In this document: positions 34,581 to 42,888 of the stretch, piece after piece
Layout: each line of letters begins with the position of its first letter
Position numbering within the stretch: position 1 is the first letter of the stretch
Assembly (NCBI GenBank): GCA_963743875.1
Contig: CAVURM010000001.1
Location: 186,001 to 250,000 of the forward strand
Source: RHKX01 sp963743875
Lineage (GTDB): Bacteria > Actinomycetota > Thermoleophilia > Solirubrobacterales > 70-9
Direction: 5' to 3'
DNA length: 64,000 bases
The notes under the pieces: model-generated
The model's database searches: none
The model's input: the letters and a program-made list of their open reading frames with translations, nothing else
Told to the model about the DNA's origin: nothing
Made by a program: the position numbers and the translations under genes

Positions 34581-35654
34581 GTGGCCCTGGCGGCGCGCCC
34601 GCCGGGCGCCTCGCCGGCTGACCGGGTGACCGTGGCGTTCGATGCTCTCGGCGCCGAGGCCGGTCCCGTGGTGGTCGTCGAGGGTGTGAGTGCCGTAGCC
34701 GCCGAGGGGATCGGCGTCAGGGTGTTCGGTCGAACGGCGGAACTGAGCGAGCTCGCATCGGTCGACGGCGTCGAGCTCATCGATACCGACGAGTCGATCG
34801 GCAACGACGAGGAACCCGTTCGGGCGGTGCGTTCGCGCCCGCAGGCCTCGATCGTCCGCGCCGCCGCCGACGTCGCCGCCGGCAACTCGGATGCACTGGC
34901 GAGCCCCGGGTCGACCGGGGCGACAATGACGGCCGCGCTGTTCGCGCTGAAGCGGATCCGCTCGGTTCAGCGGCCTGCACTCGCCGTCGAGATCCCCGCT
35001 CCCGGTCGCGATCGACCGTTGCTGATGCTCGACGTCGGTGCCAATGCCGATGCTCGCCCGTCCCATCTGGTCCAGTTCGCCCACCTCGGTTCGGCGTTCG
35101 CCGAGGCGGTCCTCGATGTCGCCGAGCCGCGCGTCGGACTGCTCTCGGTCGGCGCGGAGGCGAAGAAGGGCAGCGCACTCGTGGTCGAGGCCCACGAGTC
35201 CCTTGCCGACGCCTCGGGGGTCGACTTCATCGGCAACGTCGAGGGGAGGGAGCTGCTCGATCCCGAGGCCGACGTGGTCGTCACCGATGGGTTCACCGGG
35301 AACATCGTCCTGAAGACCATCGAGGGGACCGCGAGATCGGTGGCCGATGCGGTTCGTGCCGCCGCCCGCTCGGGGCCCCGCGCCGCCGCTGGGGGTCTGT
35401 TGCTGCGGCCCGCCCTCGGGGGCTTGCGACGGGACATGGATCCCGACGGAACGGGAGGCGCGATCCTGCTCGGGCTGCGTGGGGTAGCTGTCGTCGGCCA
35501 CGGATCCTCTGGAGCGCTCGGGATTGCGAACCAGATTCGCCTGGCGGCACGGGCCGTCAGCGAGCAGGCGGTCGAGCGCACCGAGGACCTGATCGAGCGG
35601 TCCGAGGTCGGGCGCGGCGCGATCCGGGGGGCCCAGGGAGCGACCGAGTCGTGA
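34581..35654 (+). CDS. plsX: Phosphate acyltransferase PlsX
   Basis: PlsX converts acyl-ACP to acyl-phosphate, the first step of phospholipid synthesis in the PlsX/PlsY pathway. The 357-residue protein shows VTVAFDALGAEAGP, SPGSTGATMTAA, LLMLDVGANADARP, GLLSVGAEAKKG, VVTDGFTGNIVLKT and VVGHGSSGALGI. The usual start motif is D-x-MGGD; here it is FDALGAEAGP, a departure worth noting. GTG 34581 lies 2 nt after the rpmF stop. Confidence 0.92.
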   Translation: MALAARPPGASPADRVTVAFDALGAEAGPVVVVEGVSAVAAEGIGVRVFGRTAELSELASVDGVELIDTDESIGNDEEPVRAVRSRPQASIVRAAADVAAGNSDALASPGSTGATMTAALFALKRIRSVQRPALAVEIPAPGRDRPLLMLDVGANADARPSHLVQFAHLGSAFAEAVLDVAEPRVGLLSVGAEAKKGSALVVEAHESLADASGVDFIGNVEGRELLDPEADVVVTDGFTGNIVLKTIEGTARSVADAVRAAARSGPRAAAGGLLLRPALGGLRRDMDPDGTGGAILLGLRGVAVVGHGSSGALGIANQIRLAARAVSEQAVERTEDLIERSEVGRGAIRGAQGATES

Positions 35655-35670
35655 TAAACCATTGCCTCCC

Positions 35671-35949
35671 ATGACCGTCAGCAGCGAAGCAGGGTCCCCG
35701 GCAGATCGCGATTCCATCTTCAGCATGGTCCGTGACCACCTGACCGCCGAACTCGAGGTTGCGCCGGAGGAGATCACCGATGCCACCCGCTTCCGCGACG
35801 ACCTCGATGCCGATTCGCTCGATCTCTACGAGCTCGTGATGGAACTCGAGGACACCTATGGAATCGCGATGAGCGAGGACGAGGCGGCCAAGATCGAGAC
35901 CGTTGGCGCCGCGGTCGATTTCGTCTTCGAGCGGCTTTCCGGTGCCTGA
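35671..35949 (+). CDS. acpP: Acyl carrier protein
   Basis: The 92-residue protein carries acyl chains on a phosphopantetheine attached to the Ser in DLDADSLDLYELVMELED, the canonical DSL motif. The C-terminal half (IAMSEDEAAKIETVGAAVDFV) matches ACP helices III-IV. It lies between plsX and rnc; the fabD, fabH and fabG genes that often separate plsX from acpP are absent. ATG 35671 is preferred to an in-frame TTG 9 nt upstream. Confidence 0.93.
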   Translation: MTVSSEAGSPADRDSIFSMVRDHLTAELEVAPEEITDATRFRDDLDADSLDLYELVMELEDTYGIAMSEDEAAKIETVGAAVDFVFERLSGA

Positions 35950-36670
35950 GCCGGAGGCGGCTGCATCCTTCGAGGGAACTCCGTCCACGGGTGAGGCCGT
36001 GGCGCCGCTACTGGCGCTGATGGCCGAGCTCGAGTCGGATTTGCGGCTCCAGGCCCTGACCCACAGCTCCTGGACCGAGCGTCGGGTTCGCTCCTGGGGT
36101 CGGCTGGCATTTCTCGGCGACAGCGTGCTCGGTCTCGCCGTTGCCGAGCATCTGTTCACGCAGTTTCCCCGCGCGGACATCGGCAGGCTGACCAAGATTC
36201 ACGGACAGGCCGTGAGCGGTCGTGCCTGCGCTGAGATCGCGATCGAGCTCGGAGTTCCCGAGATGCTCGAGCAGGCCTACCCGAGTGGATTCGAAGGCGG
36301 TTTGGCGCCGGCCGAGCTGGTCGGCAGCGAGCGGGCCATGGCCTCGATCGTCGAGTCGTTGATCGGCGCCTGCTACATGCAATTCGGCCTGGAGCGGACG
36401 GCCGACGCCCTGCTGGTCGCGTTCGCGTCGCAGATCGAACTCGCATCGGGCACCCTGCTCGATTTCAAGTCCGCACTGCAGGAGCAACTCGCCCGTCAGG
36501 GCCGGCGGGTCGCATACGAGGTGGTCGAGGAATCGGGGCCTCCTCACGACAAGACCTTCCGGGTGCAGGCCCGCGTCGGCGAATCGGTGGTCGGGGTCGG
36601 GGAAGGCTCCAGCAAGAAGGCTGCCGAGCAGGCCGCGGCGGCCGAGTCGCTGGGGGAACTCGGCCCTTGA
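35942..36670 (+). CDS. rnc: RNase III-family protein with degenerate active site
   Basis: The 242-residue protein has an RNase III domain and a C-terminal dsRNA-binding domain (about 173-240, DFKSALQEQLARQGRRVAYE, SSKKAAEQAAAAES). The catalytic signature ERLEFLGD reads GRLAFLGD. The residues matching E. coli E38 and E41 are thus G53 and A56. D114 is S135 (MASIVESLIG). D60 and E138, matching D45 and E117, remain. The gene follows acpP with an 8-nt overlap and precedes smc, the normal rnc location. It may be a binding-only protein or use altered metal coordination. The start is GTG 35942. Confidence 0.85.
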   Translation: MPEPEAAASFEGTPSTGEAVAPLLALMAELESDLRLQALTHSSWTERRVRSWGRLAFLGDSVLGLAVAEHLFTQFPRADIGRLTKIHGQAVSGRACAEIAIELGVPEMLEQAYPSGFEGGLAPAELVGSERAMASIVESLIGACYMQFGLERTADALLVAFASQIELASGTLLDFKSALQEQLARQGRRVAYEVVEESGPPHDKTFRVQARVGESVVGVGEGSSKKAAEQAAAAESLGELGP

Positions 36671-36743
36671 GCAGGGACTTCTCGTCGCAGCGTGATCTCG
36701 TCCGATCGAGACAGCACGCTTCCATCCCAGAGGACCGGAGAGC

Positions 36744-39095
36744 ATGCATCTGAAGTCGATCACCCTGAAGGGCTTCAAGTCCTTCCCTGAGCGCACCCAC
36801 CTGGAGTTCTCTCCGGGGGTCAGCGTGATTGTCGGTCCGAACGGATGCGGCAAGTCCAACATCACCGACGGCGTCCTCTGGGCGCTCGGTGAGCAGAGTC
36901 CCCTGGCCGTCCGCGGCCAGTCCATGCAGGACGTGATCTTTGCCGGCGGTCGTGACCGATCAGCCCGGGGGGCGGCCGAGGTCGAGGTCGTGATCGACAA
37001 CTCCGACGGTTCCGCGGGCTCCGAGTTCTCCGAGATTTCCGTCACCCGCAAGCTCGATCGGACCGGTGATGGCGGTTACCGGCTGAACGGAGCCCGCTGC
37101 CGGCTCACCGACATCACCGAGGCGCTCTCCGACGCCAGTCTGGGCCGTGAGATGCATTCGGTGATCGGCCAGGGCAAGGTCGAGGCCATCGTGCTCTCCA
37201 AGCCCCGCGAGCGACGAATGCTGATCGAGGAGGCCGCCGGGCTCGGCAAGCACCGAAAGCGTCGGCGGCGGGCGCAACTGAAGCTCGAGCGCACCCGTTC
37301 GAACCTCGACCGCGCCTTCGACGTGGAGCGTGAGGCGCGTTCGCGGCTTCGCCCGCTGCGTCAGCAGGCCAACGCGGCTGAAACCCATGCCCGCCTCGAA
37401 CGCCAGTCGCTTGAGCTTCACCTACGCCTGCTGGGCGATCGGCTCTCGGCCGGCGGGGGGGACTTGGCGGTCGCTGAGGGAGCCGCTCGCACCGCACGCG
37501 AGGCGCGGGACGCAATCGAGGCGAAGCTCGCCGAGGCCAACCAGCGACGCAGCAAGGTCGAGCAGCGACTCGCTGAGCGCGACCGCGAGCGGACCGCAGT
37601 CTGGGGCGAGCTGACCGCCCTCCGGGCCGCTCACGAGCGCCTGGGTGCCCGGACCGAGTCGATCGCGGGTCGCGAGGCCGAACTCCGGGCCGCGGTCGAG
37701 CGCCGACGGGCGGCGCTCGGCACGCTCGCCGCCGAGTTGCGGGCGACCGAACGTGACGCCGCGGCGACCCTCGCGCGGGAGCTGGAGTCGGCGAGGGACT
37801 CCCTGGCCGACGCCAGCGGCGGGATCACCGTGGCGCTCGAGGCCGGCGACGTGGAGTCCCGGTTGACCGCCCTCGCCCGGGTTCGCAACGGGTCGGAGCG
37901 CGCGACCCGGTCGGCCCGGCGCGCCGAGGACATGCTCGGACACCGTCGCCAGGACTCGCTCGAGCAGCGGGTCGAATCGGAGGCGGAGCTCGCCGAGACC
38001 CTCGCGGGACTGTGCCTGGCCCTCGCCTCCGCTCGCGATGCGGTCGGGTCCCGCGCTGCGGCCGTCGAGGAGCGCGTCGTGGGTGCCCAGGCCGGCGATG
38101 AGCTGGCGCTGGAGCTTCGCGAGTGCTCGCGTAGCGAGGCCGAGCTGCACGGCGAACTGAGGTTGATCGGCGAACGGGTGACCGAGGCCGAGGTTCGGGC
38201 TGCAAGCCTGCGCGATCGACGCGAGGAGGCGGCCGCCGAGTGGGAGCGCATCGTTGCCAAGCTGGAGCTCGATCCCGCCCCGGAGCCGGCGACCCTCAAG
38301 GACGCGGAACGGATTGGGGTCGAGGCCTCGATCGAACGGTTGATCCGTCGCCGCGAGCAGCTCGGGCCGGTGAACCCGCTTGCCGAGGGCGAGTACCAGC
38401 AGGCCAAGGAGCATGTGGGGGAGCTCGAAGCGCAGCGCGAGGATCTCGAGAAGGCACTGGCCGAACTGGCGAAGCTGATCCGCCAGACCGATCGTGAGAT
38501 CACCGCTGCCTTCGAGGAGACGTTCGCCGCCGCCAGCGAGAACTTCAGCGAACTCATAGAGCACATGTTCCCCGGCGGTAAGGGCAAGCTCAGCATGGTC
38601 GAAGCGCAGAGGCCGGAGCGGGTTCTCGGGGGCGCCGACCCCGAGGAGGTGACGGGCCACGCCGACGGCGAGGATCGAAGCGGCGGATCTGAGGCCGAGG
38701 AGGAGGATCCGGCCGATTCAGCCGGCGTCGAGATCGAGGTCACCCCGGCGGGCAAGGCGACCCGCCGGCTTTCGTTGCTCTCCGGCGGTGAGAAGTCGCT
38801 GGTCGCCCTCGCGTTCGTATTCAGCGTGTTTCTCGCGCGGCCCTCTCCCTTCTACATCCTCGACGAGGTCGAGGCGGCTCTCGACGACGCCAACATTGAC
38901 CGCTTCCTGCAGCTCGTCAGACGCTTCTCCGACCGCGCCCAGTTCGTCATCGTCACTCACCAGAAGCGGACCATGGATGCCGCCGACGTCCTCTACGGGG
39001 TCAGCATGAAGGACGGGGCGACCAAGGTGATCTCGCGACGGCTGCCGAGGGAGCAGAAGCTCGCCGAGGCGGAGCCCGACGCCCGCGCAGCGTAG
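36744..39095 (+). CDS. smc: Short SMC chromosome-condensation ATPase lacking a hinge
   Basis: The N-terminal head has GFKSF, the Walker A GPNGCGKSN (31-39) and IGQGKVEAIVLSKPRERR. The C-terminal head has LGPVNPLAEGEY (540-551), the signature SLLSGGEKS (677-685) and Walker B YILDEVEAALDD (704-715). These are all standard for bacterial Smc. The protein is only 783 residues, against about 1150-1200 normally. Residues 165-350 and 375-600 are coiled coil, joined by a short non-coil turn (about 355-372, DASGGITVALEAGD) where the hinge should be. An acidic insert (about 622-662) interrupts the C-terminal head. ScpA and ScpB are encoded at 0.9-2.2 kb. Confidence 0.9.
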   Translation: MHLKSITLKGFKSFPERTHLEFSPGVSVIVGPNGCGKSNITDGVLWALGEQSPLAVRGQSMQDVIFAGGRDRSARGAAEVEVVIDNSDGSAGSEFSEISVTRKLDRTGDGGYRLNGARCRLTDITEALSDASLGREMHSVIGQGKVEAIVLSKPRERRMLIEEAAGLGKHRKRRRRAQLKLERTRSNLDRAFDVEREARSRLRPLRQQANAAETHARLERQSLELHLRLLGDRLSAGGGDLAVAEGAARTAREARDAIEAKLAEANQRRSKVEQRLAERDRERTAVWGELTALRAAHERLGARTESIAGREAELRAAVERRRAALGTLAAELRATERDAAATLARELESARDSLADASGGITVALEAGDVESRLTALARVRNGSERATRSARRAEDMLGHRRQDSLEQRVESEAELAETLAGLCLALASARDAVGSRAAAVEERVVGAQAGDELALELRECSRSEAELHGELRLIGERVTEAEVRAASLRDRREEAAAEWERIVAKLELDPAPEPATLKDAERIGVEASIERLIRRREQLGPVNPLAEGEYQQAKEHVGELEAQREDLEKALAELAKLIRQTDREITAAFEETFAAASENFSELIEHMFPGGKGKLSMVEAQRPERVLGGADPEEVTGHADGEDRSGGSEAEEEDPADSAGVEIEVTPAGKATRRLSLLSGGEKSLVALAFVFSVFLARPSPFYILDEVEAALDDANIDRFLQLVRRFSDRAQFVIVTHQKRTMDAADVLYGVSMKDGATKVISRRLPREQKLAEAEPDARAA

Positions 39096-39098
39096 GCT
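39093..39098 (+). promoter_or_regulatory. -10 element of ftsY, overlapping the smc stop
   Basis: TAGGCT begins with the TAG stop codon of smc and ends 8 nt before ATG 39107. Confidence 0.5.
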
Positions 39099-39106
39099 GC
39101 GCGCCG

Positions 39107-40114
39107 ATGCCGACGACCTGGGCAGACTTGCTGGACACCGGCGACCGCGAAGCGGCTGCCGTCCCCGAGGCCGAGGATTCGCAGCTTGACGGCGCGAAGG
39201 CCCGTCGCGGGATCTTCCGGCGTCTGCGTGAGAGCCTTGCGACCTCACGCCAGGCGCTCGGGGCGGAGCTCAGCTCGAGCCTGTTCGAGAACCTCGACGC
39301 GGAAGCATGGGAGCGCCTCGAGGAGGCGCTGATCATGGCCGACGTCGGCGCTCGCACCACCGCCGAGGTGGTGGGCCGGCTCGAGGGTGAGGTCGATGCC
39401 GGCAGCGTCGAGGGTGCCGACGCGATTCGGGCGCGGCTGGTCGAGCTGCTCGCCGACCTGGCGACGACCGGCAGCGGGACGATCGACCTCCGACCGCGGC
39501 CCGCCGTCGTTCTCGTCGTCGGCGTCAACGGAACCGGCAAGACGACGACCGTCGGCAAGCTCGCCTGGCATCTCCAGCGCGAGGCCGGCCTCTCCGTGAT
39601 GCTGGCCGCCGCCGACACCTACAGGGCAGCGGCCGTGGAGCAGCTCGAGACTTGGGCCGAGCGCGCCGGGTGCGAGATCGTCAAGGCTGAGACCGGCCAG
39701 GACGCCGGGGCGGTCGTCTACGACGCGATTTCGGCCGCCGAGGCTCGCGGCAGCGACGTCGTCCTGATCGACACCGCCGGGCGGCTGCACACCAGAAACG
39801 ACCTGATGGAGGAGCTTTCGAAGGTCGGCCGCGTGATCGATAAGCGAATCGGGCGCGGGCCGACGGAGACGCTCATCGTCGTCGACGCCACCACCGGTCA
39901 GAACGGCTTGCGCCAGGCGAAGGTCTTCAGCGATGCGGTCGAGGTGACCGGTGTCGCGCTGACCAAGCTCGACGGCACCGCCAAGGGCGGAATCGCGTTG
40001 GCGATCGCCGGCGAGCTCGGAATCCCGGTCAAGCTGATCGGCGTGGGGGAGGGGATCGAGGACCTGCGGCCCTTCGACGCCGAGGAGTTCAGCTCGGCGC
40101 TCGTCGGCGCCTAA
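39107..40114 (+). CDS. ftsY: Signal recognition particle receptor FtsY
   Basis: FtsY docks SRP-ribosome complexes at the membrane. The 335-residue protein has a short N-terminal region (about 60 residues, acidic then basic), the N domain, and the SRP GTPase G domain with GVNGTGKTTTVGKLAWHL, ADTYRAAAVEQLETW, DTAGRLHTRNDLMEEL, TKLDGTAKGG and GVGEGIEDLRPFD. The long acidic A domain of E. coli FtsY is missing, as in many actinobacteria. Its TAA stop starts the -10 element of ffh, the partner gene. Confidence 0.95.
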   Translation: MPTTWADLLDTGDREAAAVPEAEDSQLDGAKARRGIFRRLRESLATSRQALGAELSSSLFENLDAEAWERLEEALIMADVGARTTAEVVGRLEGEVDAGSVEGADAIRARLVELLADLATTGSGTIDLRPRPAVVLVVGVNGTGKTTTVGKLAWHLQREAGLSVMLAAADTYRAAAVEQLETWAERAGCEIVKAETGQDAGAVVYDAISAAEARGSDVVLIDTAGRLHTRNDLMEELSKVGRVIDKRIGRGPTETLIVVDATTGQNGLRQAKVFSDAVEVTGVALTKLDGTAKGGIALAIAGELGIPVKLIGVGEGIEDLRPFDAEEFSSALVGA

Positions 40115-40117
40115 GCT
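40112..40117 (+). promoter_or_regulatory. -10 element of ffh, overlapping the ftsY stop
   Basis: TAAGCT begins with the TAA stop codon of ftsY and ends exactly 6 nt before ATG 40124. Confidence 0.5.
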
Positions 40118-40123
40118 TTCCCT

Positions 40124-41479
40124 ATGTTCGACCAGCTTTCCGACCGACTTCAGGGCACGCTTTCCGACCTCCGCTCGCGCGGAAAGCTGACCGAGGCCGA
40201 CGTCGACAAGGCGATGCGCGAAATTCGGCTCGCCCTGCTCGAGGCCGACGTCAACTTCAAGGTGACCAAGCAGTTCGTGGCCGCCGTCCGCGAGCAGGCG
40301 ATCGGCGCCGGCGTGCTCGAGAGCCTCGATCCGGGCCAGATGGTCGTCAAGGTGGTCAACGAGCAGCTCGCCGAGCTGATGGGTGGCTCCGGCCGCGACC
40401 TTGTCTTCGCCTCGAAGGGCCCGACCGTGATCCTGATGGCCGGGCTTCAGGGTTCGGGCAAGACGACCGCTACCGCCAAGCTCGCCCTGCACCTGCGGGA
40501 GCAGGACAAGAGGGTCGGAGTGGCCGCGTGCGATACGCAGCGCCCGGCCGCGGTCGAACAGCTGACGAGGCTCGGCCAGCAGGCGGGGGCGACGGTGTAT
40601 GCCCAGGGGACCGATCGGGATCCGGTCGACATCGCCGAATGGGCGCTTGGACGGGCGCGATCCGAGGAGCTCGACGTCCTGATCGTCGACACCGCCGGCC
40701 GCCTTCATATCGACGGCGAGCTGATGAACCAACTCGTCGAGATCAAGAAGCGGACCAAGCCTCACGACGTCCTCCTCGTCGTCGACGCGATGACCGGCCA
40801 GGATGCCGTCAACGTCGCCGAGCAATTCGCCGAGGTCACGGAGTTCGACGGCGTCGTGATGAGCAAGCTCGACGGCGACGCTCGCGGCGGCGCCGCGCTC
40901 AGCGTCAAGGCCGTCACGGGCAAGCCGATCCTCTACGCCTCGACCGGGGAGAAGCTCGATCAGCTCGAGCGCTTCCACCCCGATCGGATGGCCCAGCGAA
41001 TCCTCGGCATGGGTGACGTGCTCTCCCTGATCGAGAAGGCCGAGAAGGACATGGACACCTCCGATGCGGAGGACCTGGAGCGCAAGATGCGCCAAGACCA
41101 GTTCACGCTCGACGACTTCCTCAAGCAGCTCAAGCAGATCCGCAAGATGGGCCCGTTGAGCAGCGTGCTGGGGATGATGCCCGGCATGGGCAAGGCGATG
41201 AAGGACCTGCGAAGCGCCAATCTCGACGACCGGGAACTGGATCGGCTGGAGGCGATGATCCTCTCGATGACCGCCGAGGAACGGGCCAATCCGGACGTGA
41301 TCCGGGGCTCCCGCCGCCGCCGGATCGCCGCCGGATCGGGGACCAACGTCCAGGCCGTCAAGCAGCTCACGAAGCAGTTCGATCAGATGCGCAAGATGAT
41401 GAAACAGATCGCCTCCGGAAAGATGCCGAACCCCGAGGCGATGATCCGCGGACAGCTCGGCGGCGGGCGTCGACGATGA
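40124..41479 (+). CDS. ffh: Signal recognition particle protein Ffh
   Basis: Ffh binds signal sequences and the SRP RNA. The 451-residue protein has the N domain, the GTPase domain (AGLQGSGKTTATAKLALHL, CDTQRPAAVEQL, DTAGRLHIDGELM, SKLDGDARGG) and a Met-rich M domain (SVLGMMPGMGKAMKDL, DQMRKMMKQIASGKM). A long frame on the opposite strand of ftsY/ffh is a GC-bias shadow. The SRP RNA gene was not found in the window. Confidence 0.96.
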   Translation: MFDQLSDRLQGTLSDLRSRGKLTEADVDKAMREIRLALLEADVNFKVTKQFVAAVREQAIGAGVLESLDPGQMVVKVVNEQLAELMGGSGRDLVFASKGPTVILMAGLQGSGKTTATAKLALHLREQDKRVGVAACDTQRPAAVEQLTRLGQQAGATVYAQGTDRDPVDIAEWALGRARSEELDVLIVDTAGRLHIDGELMNQLVEIKKRTKPHDVLLVVDAMTGQDAVNVAEQFAEVTEFDGVVMSKLDGDARGGAALSVKAVTGKPILYASTGEKLDQLERFHPDRMAQRILGMGDVLSLIEKAEKDMDTSDAEDLERKMRQDQFTLDDFLKQLKQIRKMGPLSSVLGMMPGMGKAMKDLRSANLDDRELDRLEAMILSMTAEERANPDVIRGSRRRRIAAGSGTNVQAVKQLTKQFDQMRKMMKQIASGKMPNPEAMIRGQLGGGRRR

Positions 41480-41508
41480 CGCCGGCGACGGCCGAGGGCC
41501 GCGGTCTG

Positions 41509-41514
41509 TAACCT
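41509..41514 (+). promoter_or_regulatory. Possible -10 element of rpsP
   Basis: TAACCT ends 13 nt before ATG 41528, a longer gap than the leaderless class. Confidence 0.3.
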
Positions 41515-41527
41515 GCGCCGCCGTCCC

Positions 41528-41785
41528 ATGGCAGTACGAATCAGACTCAGACGAGCGGGCTCCTCGAAGAATCCGATCTGGCGCATCGTCGTCGCCGACA
41601 AGCGCTCCCCGCGGGATGGTCGCACGATCGAAACGATCGGCAGCTACAACCCGCAGACGGAGCCCTCGCAGGTGACGATCGACGCCGAACGAGCCCAGCA
41701 CTGGCTGGACCACGGTGCCCGGCCTTCACCGACGGTCGCCAAGCTCCTGCGCACGCAGGGCGTCGACGCCCCCGTCGGCACCTGA
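41528..41785 (+). CDS. rpsP: 30S ribosomal protein S16
   Basis: The 85-residue protein matches S16 throughout: MAVRIRLRRAGSSKNPIWRI, VVADKRSPRDGR, IETIGSYNPQT and DAERAQHWLDHGARPSPTV. It heads rpsP-khpA and is followed after a gap by trmD and rplS. Confidence 0.96.
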   Translation: MAVRIRLRRAGSSKNPIWRIVVADKRSPRDGRTIETIGSYNPQTEPSQVTIDAERAQHWLDHGARPSPTVAKLLRTQGVDAPVGT

Positions 41786-41792
41786 TTGGCGG

Positions 41793-42029
41793 ATGCGGAT
41801 GCGTGAGCTCGTCGAGTTTCTCGTCCGCGCCCTGGTCGAGCAGCCGGACAAGGTCGAGGTCGCGGAGTTCGAGGAGGACGGCGATCTCGTGCTCGAGATT
41901 TCAGTCGCCGAGGATGATCTCGGCCGGGTGATCGGCCGCGGTGGTCGGATCGCCAACGCGATCCGCACGGTCGCCCGCGCCGCCGGCGCTCGCGACGACC
42001 GCAGGGTCATCGTCGACATCCTCGACTGA
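41793..42029 (+). CDS. khpA: KH-domain RNA-binding protein KhpA
   Basis: The 78-residue KH protein has the GxxG loop in GRVIGRGGRIANAIRTVARAA and an N-terminal LVEFLVRALVEQPDKVEV. KhpA binds RNA, often with KhpB, and affects cell division and translation in Gram-positives. ATG 41793 or ATG 41799 is the start, 7 or 13 nt after the rpsP stop. Normally rimM follows; it is missing here. Confidence 0.92.
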   Translation: MRMRELVEFLVRALVEQPDKVEVAEFEEDGDLVLEISVAEDDLGRVIGRGGRIANAIRTVARAAGARDDRRVIVDILD

Positions 42030-42210
42030 GGATTCCCAGTTTCGACACATTCGCGTCTTGAACGGTGACGTAGACGGACTTCATTCACGTACTCGTCCCG
42101 GGCGCAAGTCGACATCCTCCGATTCAGCCCCCAGAGGTTGCGTGGTGACGAGGATGGCGTGTTCGCCCAGATTGGCGTGCTCCTGAAACGGTGATCTAGG
42201 CTCCCACGCG
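42030..42210 (+). other. khpA-trmD spacer where rimM is expected
   Basis: This 181-bp gap has no coding potential for the ribosome-maturation factor RimM, which is usually encoded here. CATCCTC (about 42112-42118) and GAGGATG (about 42150-42156) can pair across a 30-nt loop. A possible 14-codon ORF with two Cys codons ends at 42186, but I do not consider it convincing. The trmD -10 element lies at the right end. Confidence 0.45.
42197..42202 (+). promoter_or_regulatory. -10 element of trmD
   Basis: TAGGCT ends 8 nt before ATG 42211, so trmD appears to have its own near-leaderless promoter rather than depending on rpsP. Confidence 0.5.
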
Positions 42211-42888
42211 ATGCGACTCGACGTCTTCACCCTGTTTCCGGAGTGGTTTGAGTGGTTCCAGACTCAGCGGCACGTTCGCAATGCCGTGTCCGGGGGCTCG
42301 GAGCTGCGATTCATCAACTACCGGGATTCGACCCCACTCAGCGGCGGGCAGGTCGACGACTCGCCCTACGGCGGCGGAGCCGGCATGGTCATGCGCGTGG
42401 ACGTGGTCGACGCGGCGTTACGGGCGACTTACGGCGATTCGCCGAGCGGGCGCAGGACGGTCCTGCTCACACCTTCGGGAAGGACATTCGACGAGGGGAT
42501 GGCCGCCGAGTTTGCCGCCGAGCCGGAGCTGACCCTGCTCTGCGGCCGTTACGAGGGGGTAGACGATCGGGTTCGTGAGCACCTGGCGACCGACGCCGTC
42601 TCGATCGGGCGATACGTGCTCGCCGGCGGGGAGCTGGCAGCGATGGTCGTCGCCGACGCGGTCCTGCGCAAGCTCCCCGGGGCGCTCGGCCATGCCGAGA
42701 GCGCTCGGGAGGAGTCGTTCACCGAGGCGCTCGAGGGCCACCCTGAATACCCGCATTACACCCGTCCCGCCACGTACCGCGGCTGGGGAATCCCCGATGT
42801 TCTCGTCTCCGGCGACCACGAGCTGGTGCGGCAATGGCGTCTCGAGCGCAGCCGCGAACGGGGTCGGGCTGATGACGGGGGCTCTTAG
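42211..42888 (+). CDS. trmD: tRNA (guanine-37-N1) methyltransferase TrmD
   Basis: TrmD methylates G37 of tRNAs that read CNN codons, preventing +1 frameshifting. The 225-residue SPOUT protein shows MRLDVFTLFPEWF, DDSPYGGGAGMVM, TLLCGRYEGVDDRV, the knot residues SIGRYVLAGGELAAMV and EEESFTEALEGHPEYPHYTRP-like EESFTEALEGHPEYPHYTRP. It is followed by rplS. Confidence 0.96.
   Translation: MRLDVFTLFPEWFEWFQTQRHVRNAVSGGSELRFINYRDSTPLSGGQVDDSPYGGGAGMVMRVDVVDAALRATYGDSPSGRRTVLLTPSGRTFDEGMAAEFAAEPELTLLCGRYEGVDDRVREHLATDAVSIGRYVLAGGELAAMVVADAVLRKLPGALGHAESAREESFTEALEGHPEYPHYTRPATYRGWGIPDVLVSGDHELVRQWRLERSRERGRADDGGS

Noticed and set aside
39245..41713. Long antisense frame (822 codons) across ftsY and ffh
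   Set aside because: It mirrors two well-matched genes, is Asp/Arg/Leu-rich without motifs, and such shadows are normal in high-GC DNA.
42145..42186. 14-codon ORF with two Cys codons before trmD, as a cysteine leader peptide
   Set aside because: Two Cys codons are not a cluster, trmD has no link with sulphur metabolism, and the -10 element lies downstream of the ORF.
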